A program made the position numbers and the translations under genes. This document shows, in pieces, positions 1 to 10,700 of a stretch of DNA of 31,529 nucleotides (position 1 is the first letter of the stretch; every line of letters starts with the position of its first letter). Source of the stretch: a virus; the IMG/VR virus record IMGVR_UViG_3300023109_003756, positions 1-31,529 of that record; one strand, given 5' to 3'. The notes under the pieces were generated by a model that was given only the letters and a program-made list of their open reading frames with translations, was not told the origin of the DNA and did no database searches.

Positions 1-1173
1 GGGGTAAAAAGATCTCCTCTACCAGAGAATACTCCCTCTGGAACAGGTTTGAAAATAAATCCTTTTTATTATATTGATTTAACTGATGAACAAAAGAGAG
101 AAATTGAGTTAGCTATATCAAAAGTTGAATCTATTGTTTCGGATGATATCACTATGAATTTTTACATATCAGAAGATCCTACTACCAGATTGGGTTCTTC
201 TTTTGATCAGAATGTTACTGCAACTCTTTATACAGATAGGAATAAGGATTATATTGTTGGGGGAATGAAGTCTGTTGATGGCTCAAATTATTCAAGGAGA
301 ATAGGGGGTATATATACGATCAACCCAGCTAGATTATTTAATTTTGATTTTAATAAAGATGTAGACGAAACTTACGAGCCCGAAAAACTATCTCCTTTGT
401 ATTATACCACTTTGCACGAACTGATTCATTTACTTGGAGTAGGAAATCTTTGGTCTTGGGTTGCTATCCTGGATTATACTAGGGGAATACCCTTTTCCGC
501 GAAATTTATACAAAATACAACCCCTCAAGCTTCATACTCTAATGAAAATGATTTTTGGTTTAATCCTGATGATTTAAAAATATACAAATATATCAGCGGG
601 TCGTGGCAGGAACAGTCAAGCTCAGAGGCCGTATATTTCTTCATTCAATCTGTTAAGCACAGCGGCTTGGCCGATGCAGAGGTAGATTATTGGATTGGGA
701 TGGATGATATTTATCTTGCAAAATACGGATTAGTGAGATCTGAGATAATTGGAGGCGTGAAGTATATAGGAGAGCATGCAGCTTCAGAATTTGAATCATT
801 ATGTTCTTTTAATAATATAATTCATGATCAGTCATTTAATGTTAGTTTTCAGGGCATGATATCCGGTAGTACTATTGGTAAATATAATACAAAATCTATT
901 CCTTTAGGTCCAGTAAGTAAATTTGTAAAGGCGGATCATATAAGCGAAGGACCTTTTCAGTATAAGAATAGAGATGATGTTATTGATTATTCCCCAAGTT
1001 TTGCAAATGAAATTATGACTACAATATATGGAATAAAAGAATCTAATCCTGCTATTTTATCTAGAGTGACCATAGGGTTGATTGAAGACCTTGGTTATAG
1101 CGTTGATTATAATCAAGCGAAACCTAATAATGATCCATACTTGCAAATTTCCCTACCAGAGTATCTGTTATAA
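1..1173 (+). CDS. Leishmanolysin-like zinc metalloprotease, 5' partial
   Basis: Probable zinc-dependent endopeptidase associated with the virion tail. The reading frame is open to base 1, so the gene starts outside the window. The first start-like codon inside is TTG at 49, and residue numbers below count from it. HELIH lies at residues 123-127, followed by LLG. A Met-turn-like EIMT sits near 321-324, followed by LSRVTIGLIEDLGYSVDY, the usual end of leishmanolysin-related (M8) bacterial and phage proteases. The third zinc ligand is probably H297 (context DHISEGPF), far from HELIH as in M8 enzymes. Between them is an inserted segment with WFNPDDLKIYKY..GSW (about 170-187), a pattern seen in phage structural proteins. 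It overlaps the L gene by one base (TAATG). The role, in adsorption, peptidoglycan/surface protein cleavage or tail maturation, is inferred from position only. Confidence 0.75.
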   Translation, partial: GVKRSPLPENTPSGTGLKINPFYYIDLTDEQKREIELAISKVESIVSDDITMNFYISEDPTTRLGSSFDQNVTATLYTDRNKDYIVGGMKSVDGSNYSRRIGGIYTINPARLFNFDFNKDVDETYEPEKLSPLYYTTLHELIHLLGVGNLWSWVAILDYTRGIPFSAKFIQNTTPQASYSNENDFWFNPDDLKIYKYISGSWQEQSSSEAVYFFIQSVKHSGLADAEVDYWIGMDDIYLAKYGLVRSEIIGGVKYIGEHAASEFESLCSFNNIIHDQSFNVSFQGMISGSTIGKYNTKSIPLGPVSKFVKADHISEGPFQYKNRDDVIDYSPSFANEIMTTIYGIKESNPAILSRVTIGLIEDLGYSVDYNQAKPNNDPYLQISLPEYLL

Positions 1174-2282
1174 TGAAGTCGTCCGCAGATTTAAATAAGC
1201 AATTAATTTCCATTAATCCTGATGCGATTATTGAATTATACGAAATAGATTTTAGTTCTCTGCAATCAAGTTTTCAAGATTTTTTTCATGAATATGGAGT
1301 GCAGCTTAATGTAGATCCTATCTACAGGTTTACTCCAATGATAAATGGTAATAATCCTGTGGTCTGGCAGGGTAAATCATATCAGGCCATGCCTGTAAAA
1401 ATGCAGGGTTTCGAGCATAAAACAGAAGGAAGCTTGCCTAGGCCAACTTTATCTTTAGCTAATCCAGAGGGATTGTTTTCAAAGATAGTATATTCTAATC
1501 AGGATTTCTTGAACTGTAAAGTTGTAAGAAAGCGCACGTTTGCGAGATTTTTAGATGATGAAAATTTTCAAAATAAAAATTTAAACAACGAATATAGAAA
1601 CCCTTTTGGTGAATCAGATATTAAGGCTTATTTTCCAGATGATGTATATTATATACATAGAAAAACTTTAGAAAATAAAGAAGAAATTCAATTCGAATTA
1701 GTTTCTCCTCTTGAGTTAGAAAACGCATGGATTCCCGCAAGAACAGTCATGTCTAACTATTGTAACTGGACATATAGATGCGATGTAGGCTGCGGCTATA
1801 AAGGTTTAGCTATAGAAACATTAGAGGGTCAAGATTTAACTAAGGGATTTGCTTATAACGCTAAAGAATTAAGTGGTGGATCTAAAGATTATGGAGTAGT
1901 TGATCCAGAGCTATATACTAGGGCAGAAAAGGATATTCCTCTGTGGAGTGCTGTATATCCTGATTCGGGAAACCCTACGATATACAGGCTGGGAGAATTA
2001 GTTAAAATAATTCCAGGTCATTCAAAAAACCCATACGCTCAAACCCCTCAAGTTTTTGTGTGTATTCAAGATCATACCAATGACGTAAAAAAACATCCGT
2101 ACTTTAATCGAGAATATTGGTTAAAGGATGAGTGCAATAAAACTATTGATGCATGCAAAAAAAGATTCTCTTCTGAATTTCCTGAGTTTTCTCAATATAA
2201 TAAAGTACAAAGAACAAGTACAGATGATCAGGGTATAAAATTTGGAGGTTTTCCTGGAACGGAAGCATACCCAATTGAATAA
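1173..2282 (+). CDS. L: Phage minor tail protein L (Fe-S tail-tip protein)
   Basis: Lambda gpL-like tail-tip protein that joins the tail tube end to the gpJ hub. The family hallmarks are visible: an N-terminal beta domain (residues 1-190) and a C-terminal domain with C197, C207, C321 and C328, spaced NYC..W.YR..CGY and DEC....C.KRF and ending in FGGFPG. In lambda L four cysteines bind a 4Fe-4S cluster, and these four match that pattern; C203 is an extra one. Between the cysteine pairs is an insert of about 110 residues (210-318) with Y.LGELVKI...QVFVCIQD....W, which resembles sugar-binding-like modules repeated in the fibre gene downstream. It starts with ATG overlapping the protease stop (TAATG), so translation is probably coupled. 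Length (369 aa) is greater than lambda L (232 aa) because of the insert. Confidence 0.85.
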   Translation: MKSSADLNKQLISINPDAIIELYEIDFSSLQSSFQDFFHEYGVQLNVDPIYRFTPMINGNNPVVWQGKSYQAMPVKMQGFEHKTEGSLPRPTLSLANPEGLFSKIVYSNQDFLNCKVVRKRTFARFLDDENFQNKNLNNEYRNPFGESDIKAYFPDDVYYIHRKTLENKEEIQFELVSPLELENAWIPARTVMSNYCNWTYRCDVGCGYKGLAIETLEGQDLTKGFAYNAKELSGGSKDYGVVDPELYTRAEKDIPLWSAVYPDSGNPTIYRLGELVKIIPGHSKNPYAQTPQVFVCIQDHTNDVKKHPYFNREYWLKDECNKTIDACKKRFSSEFPEFSQYNKVQRTSTDDQGIKFGGFPGTEAYPIE

Positions 2283-2604
2283 TGATATTCCAGGGTATTT
2301 GCTGGACGAGATAGAGGCATATGCTCAATCAAAACCTTTGGAGGAGTCGTGCGGCCTCATATGCTCAAATGAAGAGTCTATGTTTTTTTTGCCTTGTGAA
2401 AATTTAAGTAAAAATAAAACTGGACATTTTGTTATAAATCCTTTGATTTTAATTGAGAATAATGTTAATTATATTTATCATTCTCATGTGAGTCAATCTT
2501 CTAAACCTTCTATACTTGATATTAAGTCTTCCAATGCTTTATGTATTTCATATTTAATATATAGTCTTAGGGATAAGGATTTTTACTTGTATAAATGTGT
2601 ATAA
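2275..2604 (+). CDS. K: JAMM/MPN-domain tail peptidase (gpK-like, single domain)
   Basis: Probable tail-assembly metallopeptidase corresponding to the N-terminal half of lambda gpK. It carries the complete JAMM zinc motif HSH-x7-S-x2-D, with HSH at bases 2479-2487, and the upstream EESCGLI glutamate typical of the fold. Lambda gpK also has a C-terminal NlpC/P60 domain; it is absent here and the protein stops right after the JAMM core. There is no in-frame ATG. I chose TTG at 2275 because it follows GGAAG by 9 nt and starts just before the first conserved helix. TTG 2242 is an alternative with a larger overlap of the L gene. The ATG at 2282 is out of frame and closes quickly. Its position between L and I/J matches lambda order. 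Confidence 0.75.
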   Translation: MNNDIPGYLLDEIEAYAQSKPLEESCGLICSNEESMFFLPCENLSKNKTGHFVINPLILIENNVNYIYHSHVSQSSKPSILDIKSSNALCISYLIYSLRDKDFYLYKCV

Positions 2605-2639
2605 AGTATAAGGATATTTAGGAAAAGGTAAAAGGTTTT

Positions 2640-5600
2640 ATGAAAAAGGTATATTTACATGGAGAGTTAGGTAAAAAATTCGGAACCGAATGGGTTCTGA
2701 ATGCCGACTCTTTGACTGATATACTGAGAGCTATAGATGCAAATAAAGATGGATTTTTTAATCATTTAGTAAAAGAGATTGATTCTGGCGCAGAATATAT
2801 TTTTATAAAAAAAGATCTTAATAAAATAAAATCCAAAGAGGAATTTGAGCAAAATGCATTCTACGAAAGTAAATATGAAAATGCAAACATAGATTCAGAG
2901 GAAATACATATTACTAGATGCCCAGAGGGGGGCGTCGAGTGGGCTATCTCGTCGTTTATAGGGTGGGTAAAATCAGGAGGCTTATTTAAAGCTATATTAT
3001 TTGCAGGAATTTCTTATGGAATTCAAATGTTAATGAAACCTCCAGAACCCCCAAAGGTTGATAGTAAAAGGGTAAGTACAAAGTCATATATTTTAAACGG
3101 AGCAACAAATAGAACTGCGCAAGGAATTCCTGTACCTGTTGCTTACGGACGACTTAAAATAGGGTCTATCAATATTGGGGTGGAAAAAGAATTGAGATTA
3201 TTAAATTATTCTGGAGCCAACGGTAAAGGTATGAATACCTTAGAGTCATATTCTATATTTAAGTATTTAGAGCTTTTATGTGAAGGTCCCATAGAAGGCT
3301 TTGTTGATCAATTTGGTAATTTAGTCGACGAAGAAAATTTAGAAAAAGCTGTATTTTTAAATGATGTTCCAATAAAAAACGTAAATAATCAATTGAATTT
3401 TATTCTAACAGAAGATGATGTAAAACCTATAGAATACGCAAAAGGTGCAGATGATGAAATAAAATTTTTAACAAAAGATTCTTTAGGTAACCCTATTGGA
3501 GCTCCTTACATTAGAAATTATGAAACATTATTATATGGACCACCTCCGTATGTAACTTTTGGTAATGAAGCTAATAAATCATATACTTCAGATGAAGTGC
3601 AGAATCAAATTGCTGATGTAGGGGAAATAGATTTCGCTGTAAACAGTGGTGCTAAAATATTTTCTCATGCAGTGAATAACCCTAATGTAAATAAAATATC
3701 TATAGCATTTAAAGTAGAATTGTCTTATAGAACACTAAAAGGTGACACGCTAGATAATAGATGCAGTTTTGCTATTATTGTAGAGAGAGACGGAAGAGAA
3801 TATAATGTATTAAATGATGATTCTGGATGTCAGGTTGAAATCCCTGGTCATTTTAAAATAGAGGGGTTGACAGATAGTGGCTCTTTGAAATTAGCAGGAA
3901 TTAGAAAAGTACCCACAAGCGAGAGTTTACAGGATGGATTTGAGTCTAAAGCGAACTTTGGGAAAAGAAAATGGGAAGAATTGACAGAATTAGAACAAAA
4001 TGCTAGGAAATTCAAACCAATAACTAGCGAAGAATGGATTGATGATTATGAAGATAATACTAATTTTGGAGAACAGTCAGAAAAAGTTAAGCAATCATAT
4101 GAAATATTTGTTGACAATAATTCAGATCTAAAAAAAGAATATAATTTAATATCAAAAAATCAAAGACATTTTCAGGTAATTGGATTGGCTACATCTCCAT
4201 TTGAGTTTAATATAGACATCTCTGTGGATTGGGATTATTTTGGTAAAGACAATGTTGATAAAAGTAGAGGTATAATTTTTAAGGTAATAAAACTTAGTCA
4301 CGAGTATGATCCAACTTTAGATGAAGAAGGTAAAAATAAATCCGGAATCTATAATACGAGAAATTTGCAATTATCATATATTCAAGAAAGAATTAATGCC
4401 GTTCTTAGATATCCTCATAGCGCGGTTACGTCTGTAGTTTTCGATTCTAGAAATTTTAGTAATGTACCAAATAGATCTTACCACGCAAAACTTAAAAAAA
4501 TATTAATTCCTTCTAATTATAATAGTTATACGAGAAAATACTCTGGCCCTTGGAATGGTTTATTTAAAGGGCAGAGAGATAGTCTTCAACAGTTATATTC
4601 TATAGTTGATAGCGAGAAGAGATGGTCTGATAATCCTGCTTGGGTATTTTTTGATTTGATGATAAATCCTCGATTCGGTATTGCTAAATATGGAGTTGAG
4701 GAAGCTGATATAGATAAGTGGCAATTATATAAAATAGCAAAATATTGTGACGAATTGGTTGAAACTGAATATGCAGTTGAAACTAAAACCGGCTTACCTA
4801 GGGCTTTTTCTACAGATAATCAATTAAAAACAGATCTTAATGGAGAAGATGGATATTTCGAGGTGATAATTGAAAAATATTTTTGGTATGAAGTGAAAGA
4901 AGTAAATGGAGAAGTGGTTCCTTTGTATCAAGAAACAAATCTAGGGGATGACGTTAGTTATAAATCTAAATATATGGGGGAATATTTCTCTGACGCCTCT
5001 TATGTTCCTGAAGGTATAAGTAGTCGCGAGGACGAAGTGTCTGCATTTAACATAAATTTAATTTTTCAAGATATGCTTGAGAGAGATGCTACAGTAGAGG
5101 AGACCGACTTGTATGTAAACGAGAATATTACTGTGCAAAACTTGATATCAATTATATTAAATAACGAAGAATTTTTGAAACCAATCTTTTCTGAAGAAGA
5201 TTTCAGAAAGGAATTTGGGGATGCTGATAGTTATAAAGGTAAGAAGGTCGCATTTTTCTTAAACAAGCATAGCTTTTTCGGATTTTCCGAAGAAAATAAA
5301 AACAAAATACAGAGAGAGTCTTCTTTGAAAAGCGGGTCTTATGAAATCGAAGAAAGAGTTATTATATCTAGTGACCCTTCAAAAAGATCTATTCTTGTTA
5401 GTGGTCCAACTTTTGAGGAAAATTCTACAGCCTTAGAAGGTAGAACTTATGGAGCTTGCGCGACTCAAATAAATCATCCAATAGTTGAACCAAGGTTTAC
5501 TTGTAATGTTTATATCTCTGATAAATCAAAAGCTTTAGATGTGCTTAATGCAATGTCATCTATCTTTAGGGGAATTATAGCTTACTACGGGGGGAGAATA

Positions 5601-7799
5601 AGTCCCATGCAGGACGGACCAAAAAAACCAATTAAAATATTTAATAATTCAAATGTTTCTAAAGATGGATTTTCTTATGCTGGAGGCCCAAAAAATAAAA
5701 AATTTACAAGTTCAATAGTTAAGTTTAATAATAAAGAAAAAAACTTTAAACCTGATGTAGTTTTTGAGGAAGATATTCAAGGCATTCAAAGATTGGGGTT
5801 TTTAGAGAATGAAACTATAGGGTTCGGCGTTACATCTCCTTCTCAAGCAAGAAGGTTGGCTAGGTGGAATCTTATAACACCTAACTTGGAAAATGATGTT
5901 ATTAAGTTTACAACTTTCCTTGAGGCTAATGTGCTTGCACCAGGTTTAGTATTTGAAGTTTGCGACGAAATGAGGATGGGGAGCAATAGGAGTGGTAGGA
6001 TTTTAGGAGTCGAAATGTATAAGGAATTTGATGGAAATAAAATTTTGGATCCAGTTATTGTTATTGATAGAAATATATCGGATTTACCTGTTTTTTCTAG
6101 AATTGAAATATCTGTTTCTGCGGGTAGGCCATCGCAAAGTTATGAGGTGATAAATAATAGAGCTAAGGATGAAAAATCTTACAAGGACCAAGATGTCGAG
6201 ATTGATAATTTATTCTCAGAGCAAGTTCTGAGATTTGAGGCCTCTATAGTTCCGTCTGATATGGGTACAAAAAAACACGAATTGAAATTTAAGGTTTCAG
6301 ATCTTTTAATAAAGATACCTTTTAATGTTTCTGTATCAGATAATACTATTGAGAGTATTTATCATGGATTCGCAAATGGGGATAAGGTGAGATTTGTGTC
6401 AGAGGGAGTTCTTCCTGCAGGCATTAAGAAGTCAATGATAGGGGATAAGGCGTATACGGTCAAAAATGTCACTGATCATACTTTTCAGATTTCAGAATAT
6501 AATTCACAGAATATAGTTGTAATTAGGGATGAAGGTAGAGATTCACTCTTGAATAAAGGGGGGTATCATTATGTTTGCCCGGAATCAGATCTTGGAGTAA
6601 CATCAAATAAAACTTTACAGGCACTCGATCAAATATCTGAAGGTTCTACATATATAATAAAAGGGCTAACATCTTTACAAGAAGATAGCGTTAATCCTAT
6701 AGTATTTAATGAATCACAATTAAATAATCTATATGTTGATGTTGGATTTGAGCCGAGAAAAGGAGATTGGGTTTTTTCTGAATTATTTGGAGATATTAAT
6801 ATACAGACGGAAGGTTATATTTACTCTCCTTCATTGGGTTGGGTAGCAGTTGATGCGTTAGTTAATACAGATCCAAGCTCTGATGTATTATGGTTTTATA
6901 TTAATGGTTTTGAATGGGTATCCGTTTTAAGAGGCGATTTGGATTTTTGGTGGTTTAACTCTTTTGAGGGTCACGCTTCAATAAGTCCATGGCTTGCGCC
7001 TCGCAGAAATGCAAGTAAAGATGAGATAACTGGTTTTTTTGTAACAGATTCAGATTATGCATCAAAAAGTGTGGGGGATTTTGTTTTTATAGGAAGCTCA
7101 TTGCAAAGAAAAATGCAGATAAAGTCTATGCATGCTGCTTATAATGGATACATCTTGTCTTTTGAAAACGCTGGCTCCTCTACTTTTATCGCTCCGTCAC
7201 CTACCCCTCCCACATTATCTCAAAATAATCAAAAACTTAATCCGGCATTTGTGGAATTTGAAATAGAAGACATATATACTGTTGATGCAATTGATTCGAT
7301 ACAGAATAAGAAATGTATAAGGATTCAATTGTTTCCTTTTAATGATGCCAAGTTAATTAAAAACTTAGATATTAATATAAATGGAGTAATTCATAATGTA
7401 CAGCCATCAAACTTTGATCAGATAGTAAATGATGAATGGAGTAGTATATATGTATCGGGAACGGTAATTGAAATTCTAAACTCAGAACAATTATATGATG
7501 AGTTAGTTTCTGAGGGAAGCGATTTTAGTCAAAAAGGTTTTATTAGTTATTTGGATAATGAAACTATTATAAAACAAAGAATTCAAGGAAGTAAGTTATA
7601 TAGGGTAGTTTCGTGTAAAGAAATTAAATCAAATGAATTCGAAGTGGTAGGAAGTGAGTATAATTTAGAGAAATTTCAAGCTATAGATAAAAACTATATG
7701 ACTAGAAAGCCGGATGTTCCAATACCTCCTCAAGCGGATATGACTATTCCAGATGCACCCGTATCTTTGTATCTCTCAGATTTAACATTTAGGCCATGA
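2640..7799 (+). CDS. J: Tail tip protein: gpI domain fused to gpJ hub (N-terminal part)
   Basis: Central tail-tip hub protein. Residues 1-95 match tail assembly protein I (opening LHGELGKKFG, later EEIHITRCPEGG). A hydrophobic stretch at 112-131 follows, then the gpJ/TipJ start near 145 (STKSYILNG..N.TAQGIPVPVAYGRLKIGS). Lambda encodes I and J separately, so this is a fusion. The middle holds the J hub domains, for example the segment around WSDNPAWVFFDLMINPRFGIAKYG. Near residues 800-850 lies a segment (L.RDATVEE...Y....TV..LI..IL..EEF) resembling DUF4214. Near 1240 a HGFANGDKVRF..EG.LP.G fold-type repeat begins, and at about 1390-1455 a Trp/Tyr-rich stretch. The chain ends at PDAPVSLYLSDL, where gpJ normally continues into fibronectin-like domains. 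Those are in the next gene, which overlaps by 4 nt (ATGA). The AAAAGG element at about 2631 gives a reasonable ribosome site. Confidence 0.85.
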   Translation: MKKVYLHGELGKKFGTEWVLNADSLTDILRAIDANKDGFFNHLVKEIDSGAEYIFIKKDLNKIKSKEEFEQNAFYESKYENANIDSEEIHITRCPEGGVEWAISSFIGWVKSGGLFKAILFAGISYGIQMLMKPPEPPKVDSKRVSTKSYILNGATNRTAQGIPVPVAYGRLKIGSINIGVEKELRLLNYSGANGKGMNTLESYSIFKYLELLCEGPIEGFVDQFGNLVDEENLEKAVFLNDVPIKNVNNQLNFILTEDDVKPIEYAKGADDEIKFLTKDSLGNPIGAPYIRNYETLLYGPPPYVTFGNEANKSYTSDEVQNQIADVGEIDFAVNSGAKIFSHAVNNPNVNKISIAFKVELSYRTLKGDTLDNRCSFAIIVERDGREYNVLNDDSGCQVEIPGHFKIEGLTDSGSLKLAGIRKVPTSESLQDGFESKANFGKRKWEELTELEQNARKFKPITSEEWIDDYEDNTNFGEQSEKVKQSYEIFVDNNSDLKKEYNLISKNQRHFQVIGLATSPFEFNIDISVDWDYFGKDNVDKSRGIIFKVIKLSHEYDPTLDEEGKNKSGIYNTRNLQLSYIQERINAVLRYPHSAVTSVVFDSRNFSNVPNRSYHAKLKKILIPSNYNSYTRKYSGPWNGLFKGQRDSLQQLYSIVDSEKRWSDNPAWVFFDLMINPRFGIAKYGVEEADIDKWQLYKIAKYCDELVETEYAVETKTGLPRAFSTDNQLKTDLNGEDGYFEVIIEKYFWYEVKEVNGEVVPLYQETNLGDDVSYKSKYMGEYFSDASYVPEGISSREDEVSAFNINLIFQDMLERDATVEETDLYVNENITVQNLISIILNNEEFLKPIFSEEDFRKEFGDADSYKGKKVAFFLNKHSFFGFSEENKNKIQRESSLKSGSYEIEERVIISSDPSKRSILVSGPTFEENSTALEGRTYGACATQINHPIVEPRFTCNVYISDKSKALDVLNAMSSIFRGIIAYYGGRISPMQDGPKKPIKIFNNSNVSKDGFSYAGGPKNKKFTSSIVKFNNKEKNFKPDVVFEEDIQGIQRLGFLENETIGFGVTSPSQARRLARWNLITPNLENDVIKFTTFLEANVLAPGLVFEVCDEMRMGSNRSGRILGVEMYKEFDGNKILDPVIVIDRNISDLPVFSRIEISVSAGRPSQSYEVINNRAKDEKSYKDQDVEIDNLFSEQVLRFEASIVPSDMGTKKHELKFKVSDLLIKIPFNVSVSDNTIESIYHGFANGDKVRFVSEGVLPAGIKKSMIGDKAYTVKNVTDHTFQISEYNSQNIVVIRDEGRDSLLNKGGYHYVCPESDLGVTSNKTLQALDQISEGSTYIIKGLTSLQEDSVNPIVFNESQLNNLYVDVGFEPRKGDWVFSELFGDINIQTEGYIYSPSLGWVAVDALVNTDPSSDVLWFYINGFEWVSVLRGDLDFWWFNSFEGHASISPWLAPRRNASKDEITGFFVTDSDYASKSVGDFVFIGSSLQRKMQIKSMHAAYNGYILSFENAGSSTFIAPSPTPPTLSQNNQKLNPAFVEFEIEDIYTVDAIDSIQNKKCIRIQLFPFNDAKLIKNLDININGVIHNVQPSNFDQIVNDEWSSIYVSGTVIEILNSEQLYDELVSEGSDFSQKGFISYLDNETIIKQRIQGSKLYRVVSCKEIKSNEFEVVGSEYNLEKFQAIDKNYMTRKPDVPIPPQADMTIPDAPVSLYLSDLTFRP

Positions 7800-10700
7800 A
7801 GACGACATTATTAGGAGTAAAGTTTGATATTACCGATATTGACGCTAATTATGAGATTATAGGTAATTCTGATAATTATTCATTTCAATATAATCTCGGG
7901 AAAGGTTCTGATTTAATAGATTATGACTATGAGGGGATAGAGTCTGAGGATGAACAATTTAATGGTTCCACTTTTCCTTATAGCACCTCTATAGATCTAT
8001 ACGGAAATTACGGAACTTTTGAGGTTAGGGTTTTTGCTGTTAGCGATATTGGGGTGCGATCAAGTTTTATTCAAGGGAGTATTGATATAAATCCCCCAGA
8101 GTTTAATGGAACGTTTAGCTTTTCAGAAATAAAATTAGTAAATGAAGGAAACATTACTGCGGGTTTAATATCTAAGACTCCGACTCCAACCGATAATCAA
8201 CTTATTACGTATGCAGAGTTTGCGAATAAAGAAGTGAATTTGCAATGGAGCTTAAACCCTCCTCCAGGTCATTCCAGAGAAGGCGAATCTTTAGGGAAGG
8301 AGCTTTTAAATGATTCTTTATTTGATAAATTTGAAGTAAAAATTAAAAACGGAGAAGATTATATCTTAATTCCTGATTCTGAGTTAAATCAGTCGGAGTC
8401 CTTGCAGCAATATTTATCTTCTGCAAATGTATCTGGATCTTTGAATAATTATAGGAATTTTTCCCTTAAAATATCTAGCGAAATATTTAATGAATTAAGT
8501 TTAGATAGGTCATTATCTGTTGAAATAAAATGTTTTGACTCAAAAGGTAATACTTCAATTGGGGAAATCTTTCTAAAAAACCCAAAGCCTACGCTTGTTA
8601 ATTTCCAAAGTGGAGATAAAGGTTTAAATAGTTTATTTAGTTGGGGTTCTTCAGATATAGATTTTAGAGGAGTTGTCGTTAAATATCTTGCTTTGCCTGG
8701 GGGCGTAGAATTAATATCAGAAACAGATCTTGAAGCAAATGGAGAATATTTTTTAGGTTTACTTAAAGCTCAAGAATATCAAGATATAAAGGGTAAGGTA
8801 TATGAGCAAGGAGAAAAAGTTAGATATAGGGGGGTTATATATGAGGCCGCAGTTCAGCACCAAACTAAAGAAAGCGGAAATGATACCTCTCCGGAAAATC
8901 AAAGCTACTGGACTGAGATAATTCCCGTTTCTGGTTTTATATATAGAGAAATATTTTCTCGAAATAACTTTTTTGAGATTACTCAATTATTTGGCTACAA
9001 TTACTTTTTCGCCTTTCAACCTGAGGATGGATACGGTAAGGGAGATATTTATAATTTGACCAAAGACGGTTTAAAAGAAAAAGGTAGCGATTCTGTATTA
9101 AGAGGCAGGGGCTCTAATTTACATATTGCGGGATTAAGTTTTTACGAGAGAAAAGATGATTTAGTTTTTAATTGGGATATAGTTAATGAAAGGGGAGAAA
9201 GAATTGATTTAAATCAATATAAAGTTGTAAATGATCAATATGATGCCCCATTGGTTTTGGGAGTTAGTGGATGCTTATTTGATACAAATACCAGACAAAA
9301 AGTTCTTCAAATAAATCAAGCACAGGATTCAGTTGTTTCTATAAAAAGTTCTCAGGGGACGGCTATAATACCAGGAATGCCTGATTATGAAATATTCAAT
9401 AAATATGAATATACTCGCTATATTAATAATTCTATATATGGTGCAGATGGTTTTCCTGAAGATGCACAAGAGTTTGATGAAGAGAAAATTTATACCCCAG
9501 ATTACTCTCCTTATTATGTAACTAGAGATGATAGATTATTGTTTAATGTAAAAAGTGCTACATCTATAGACGCAGGATCTCCTTATATTAAGCCTTCTTA
9601 TGTAACATGGGATAGTAATTTTAGTTATGAATATAATTCAAATGTTTTAAATACAAGTATTGTATCTTTCGAAGGAGATTTATATAAAGTAATTCAAGAT
9701 TTTGGTCCGGAATCTAATTCCGTAGAAGGAGTTTTAAATGAAACTCTAAGTTATAATGTTGGCGACTTAGTGGTCGCCCCTATAGGTTTGAATTCTATAT
9801 TTAATAGCTCAAGTGAATACGACGCGGGTGAAATAGTTTTATATCAAGGTAAGATTTATATATGCGCTAAATCTCAGAGCAAAGGTAATGCTATTGTTCC
9901 GGGTTTAGAAAGTAAATTTTGGTTTGAAAGAGGCTTACAATCAGATTTAAAATTTGCAGTATTTGAATGTTTAAATAATTTAACTTCCAGTTTAACGAAA
10001 ACTCCAACACAAGATCCGGTTAATTGGCAGCTAAAAAACCCTGCTAATTCTGCGCTGTATTTTGAAAAATATATAGAAAAATATCCTTTAAATATAGACG
10101 AGTGGAGAGAAGATTTAGATTTTCCTCAGGGAAGTTATGCGGTTTATAATAATGATATTTTCTTAGCTAACAAAACAAGCGGGCCATCATTGGAGGGCGG
10201 TTTTAGGCAGCCAGATTTACATCAAGATTATTGGTCTACAGAAATTGAACAAGAAAGTTCTATTGCAGATATTTATACAAATCACCAGTCTGGCGATTTA
10301 ACATATTACTATGGGGCCGTGTTCAAATGTTTGGCTGATAATCCAACTGGAGCTCCAATTATTCCTGTTAAGTCCGCTAGAGAAGAATTGCAGTCAAGTT
10401 ATGAAAATTGTCAGTGGAGACCTTTTTGGGAAATAGATGATTCGTATGAAAGTTTTATTTTCGGTCATAAAGCTATTCCAGAAAGTGGAAAAAGAGATAT
10501 TGGTTTCGAGGTTGGAATCGTTGGCTTTAATGGGGATATTATTTCATCTCAACAAATAACTGGAAATAATCCTCCACCAGAAATATTAAGGCAAGGTTTT
10601 AATGTTAATAGCACTAGTAAAGCTTCTAGGGTTAGATTTAATTTTAATTATAAAGAAGGATTTGCAGAAAAAACAACAAAAGTAAATTTATATCGATCAC

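Noticed and set aside
769-783. H243 as the third zinc ligand of the protease
   Set aside because: Its context (YIGEHAASEF) matches the conserved Y.G..A segment of the family, while H297 lies in the position before the Met-turn where the ligand is usually found. Not proven without a model.
49-1173. TTG at 49 as the true start of the protease gene
   Set aside because: The frame is open to base 1 and the upstream codons read as plausible protein, so the gene more likely starts before the window.
2282-2314. ATG at 2282 overlapping the L stop as start of the JAMM gene
   Set aside because: It is in a different frame from the JAMM protein and hits a stop after ten codons.
8759-8986. Antisense ORFs such as 8759-8986, 13805-14014, 17140-17448 and 20927-21187
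   Set aside because: They lie within strongly coding opposite-strand genes, have low-complexity hydrophobic translations and no domain or start signal.
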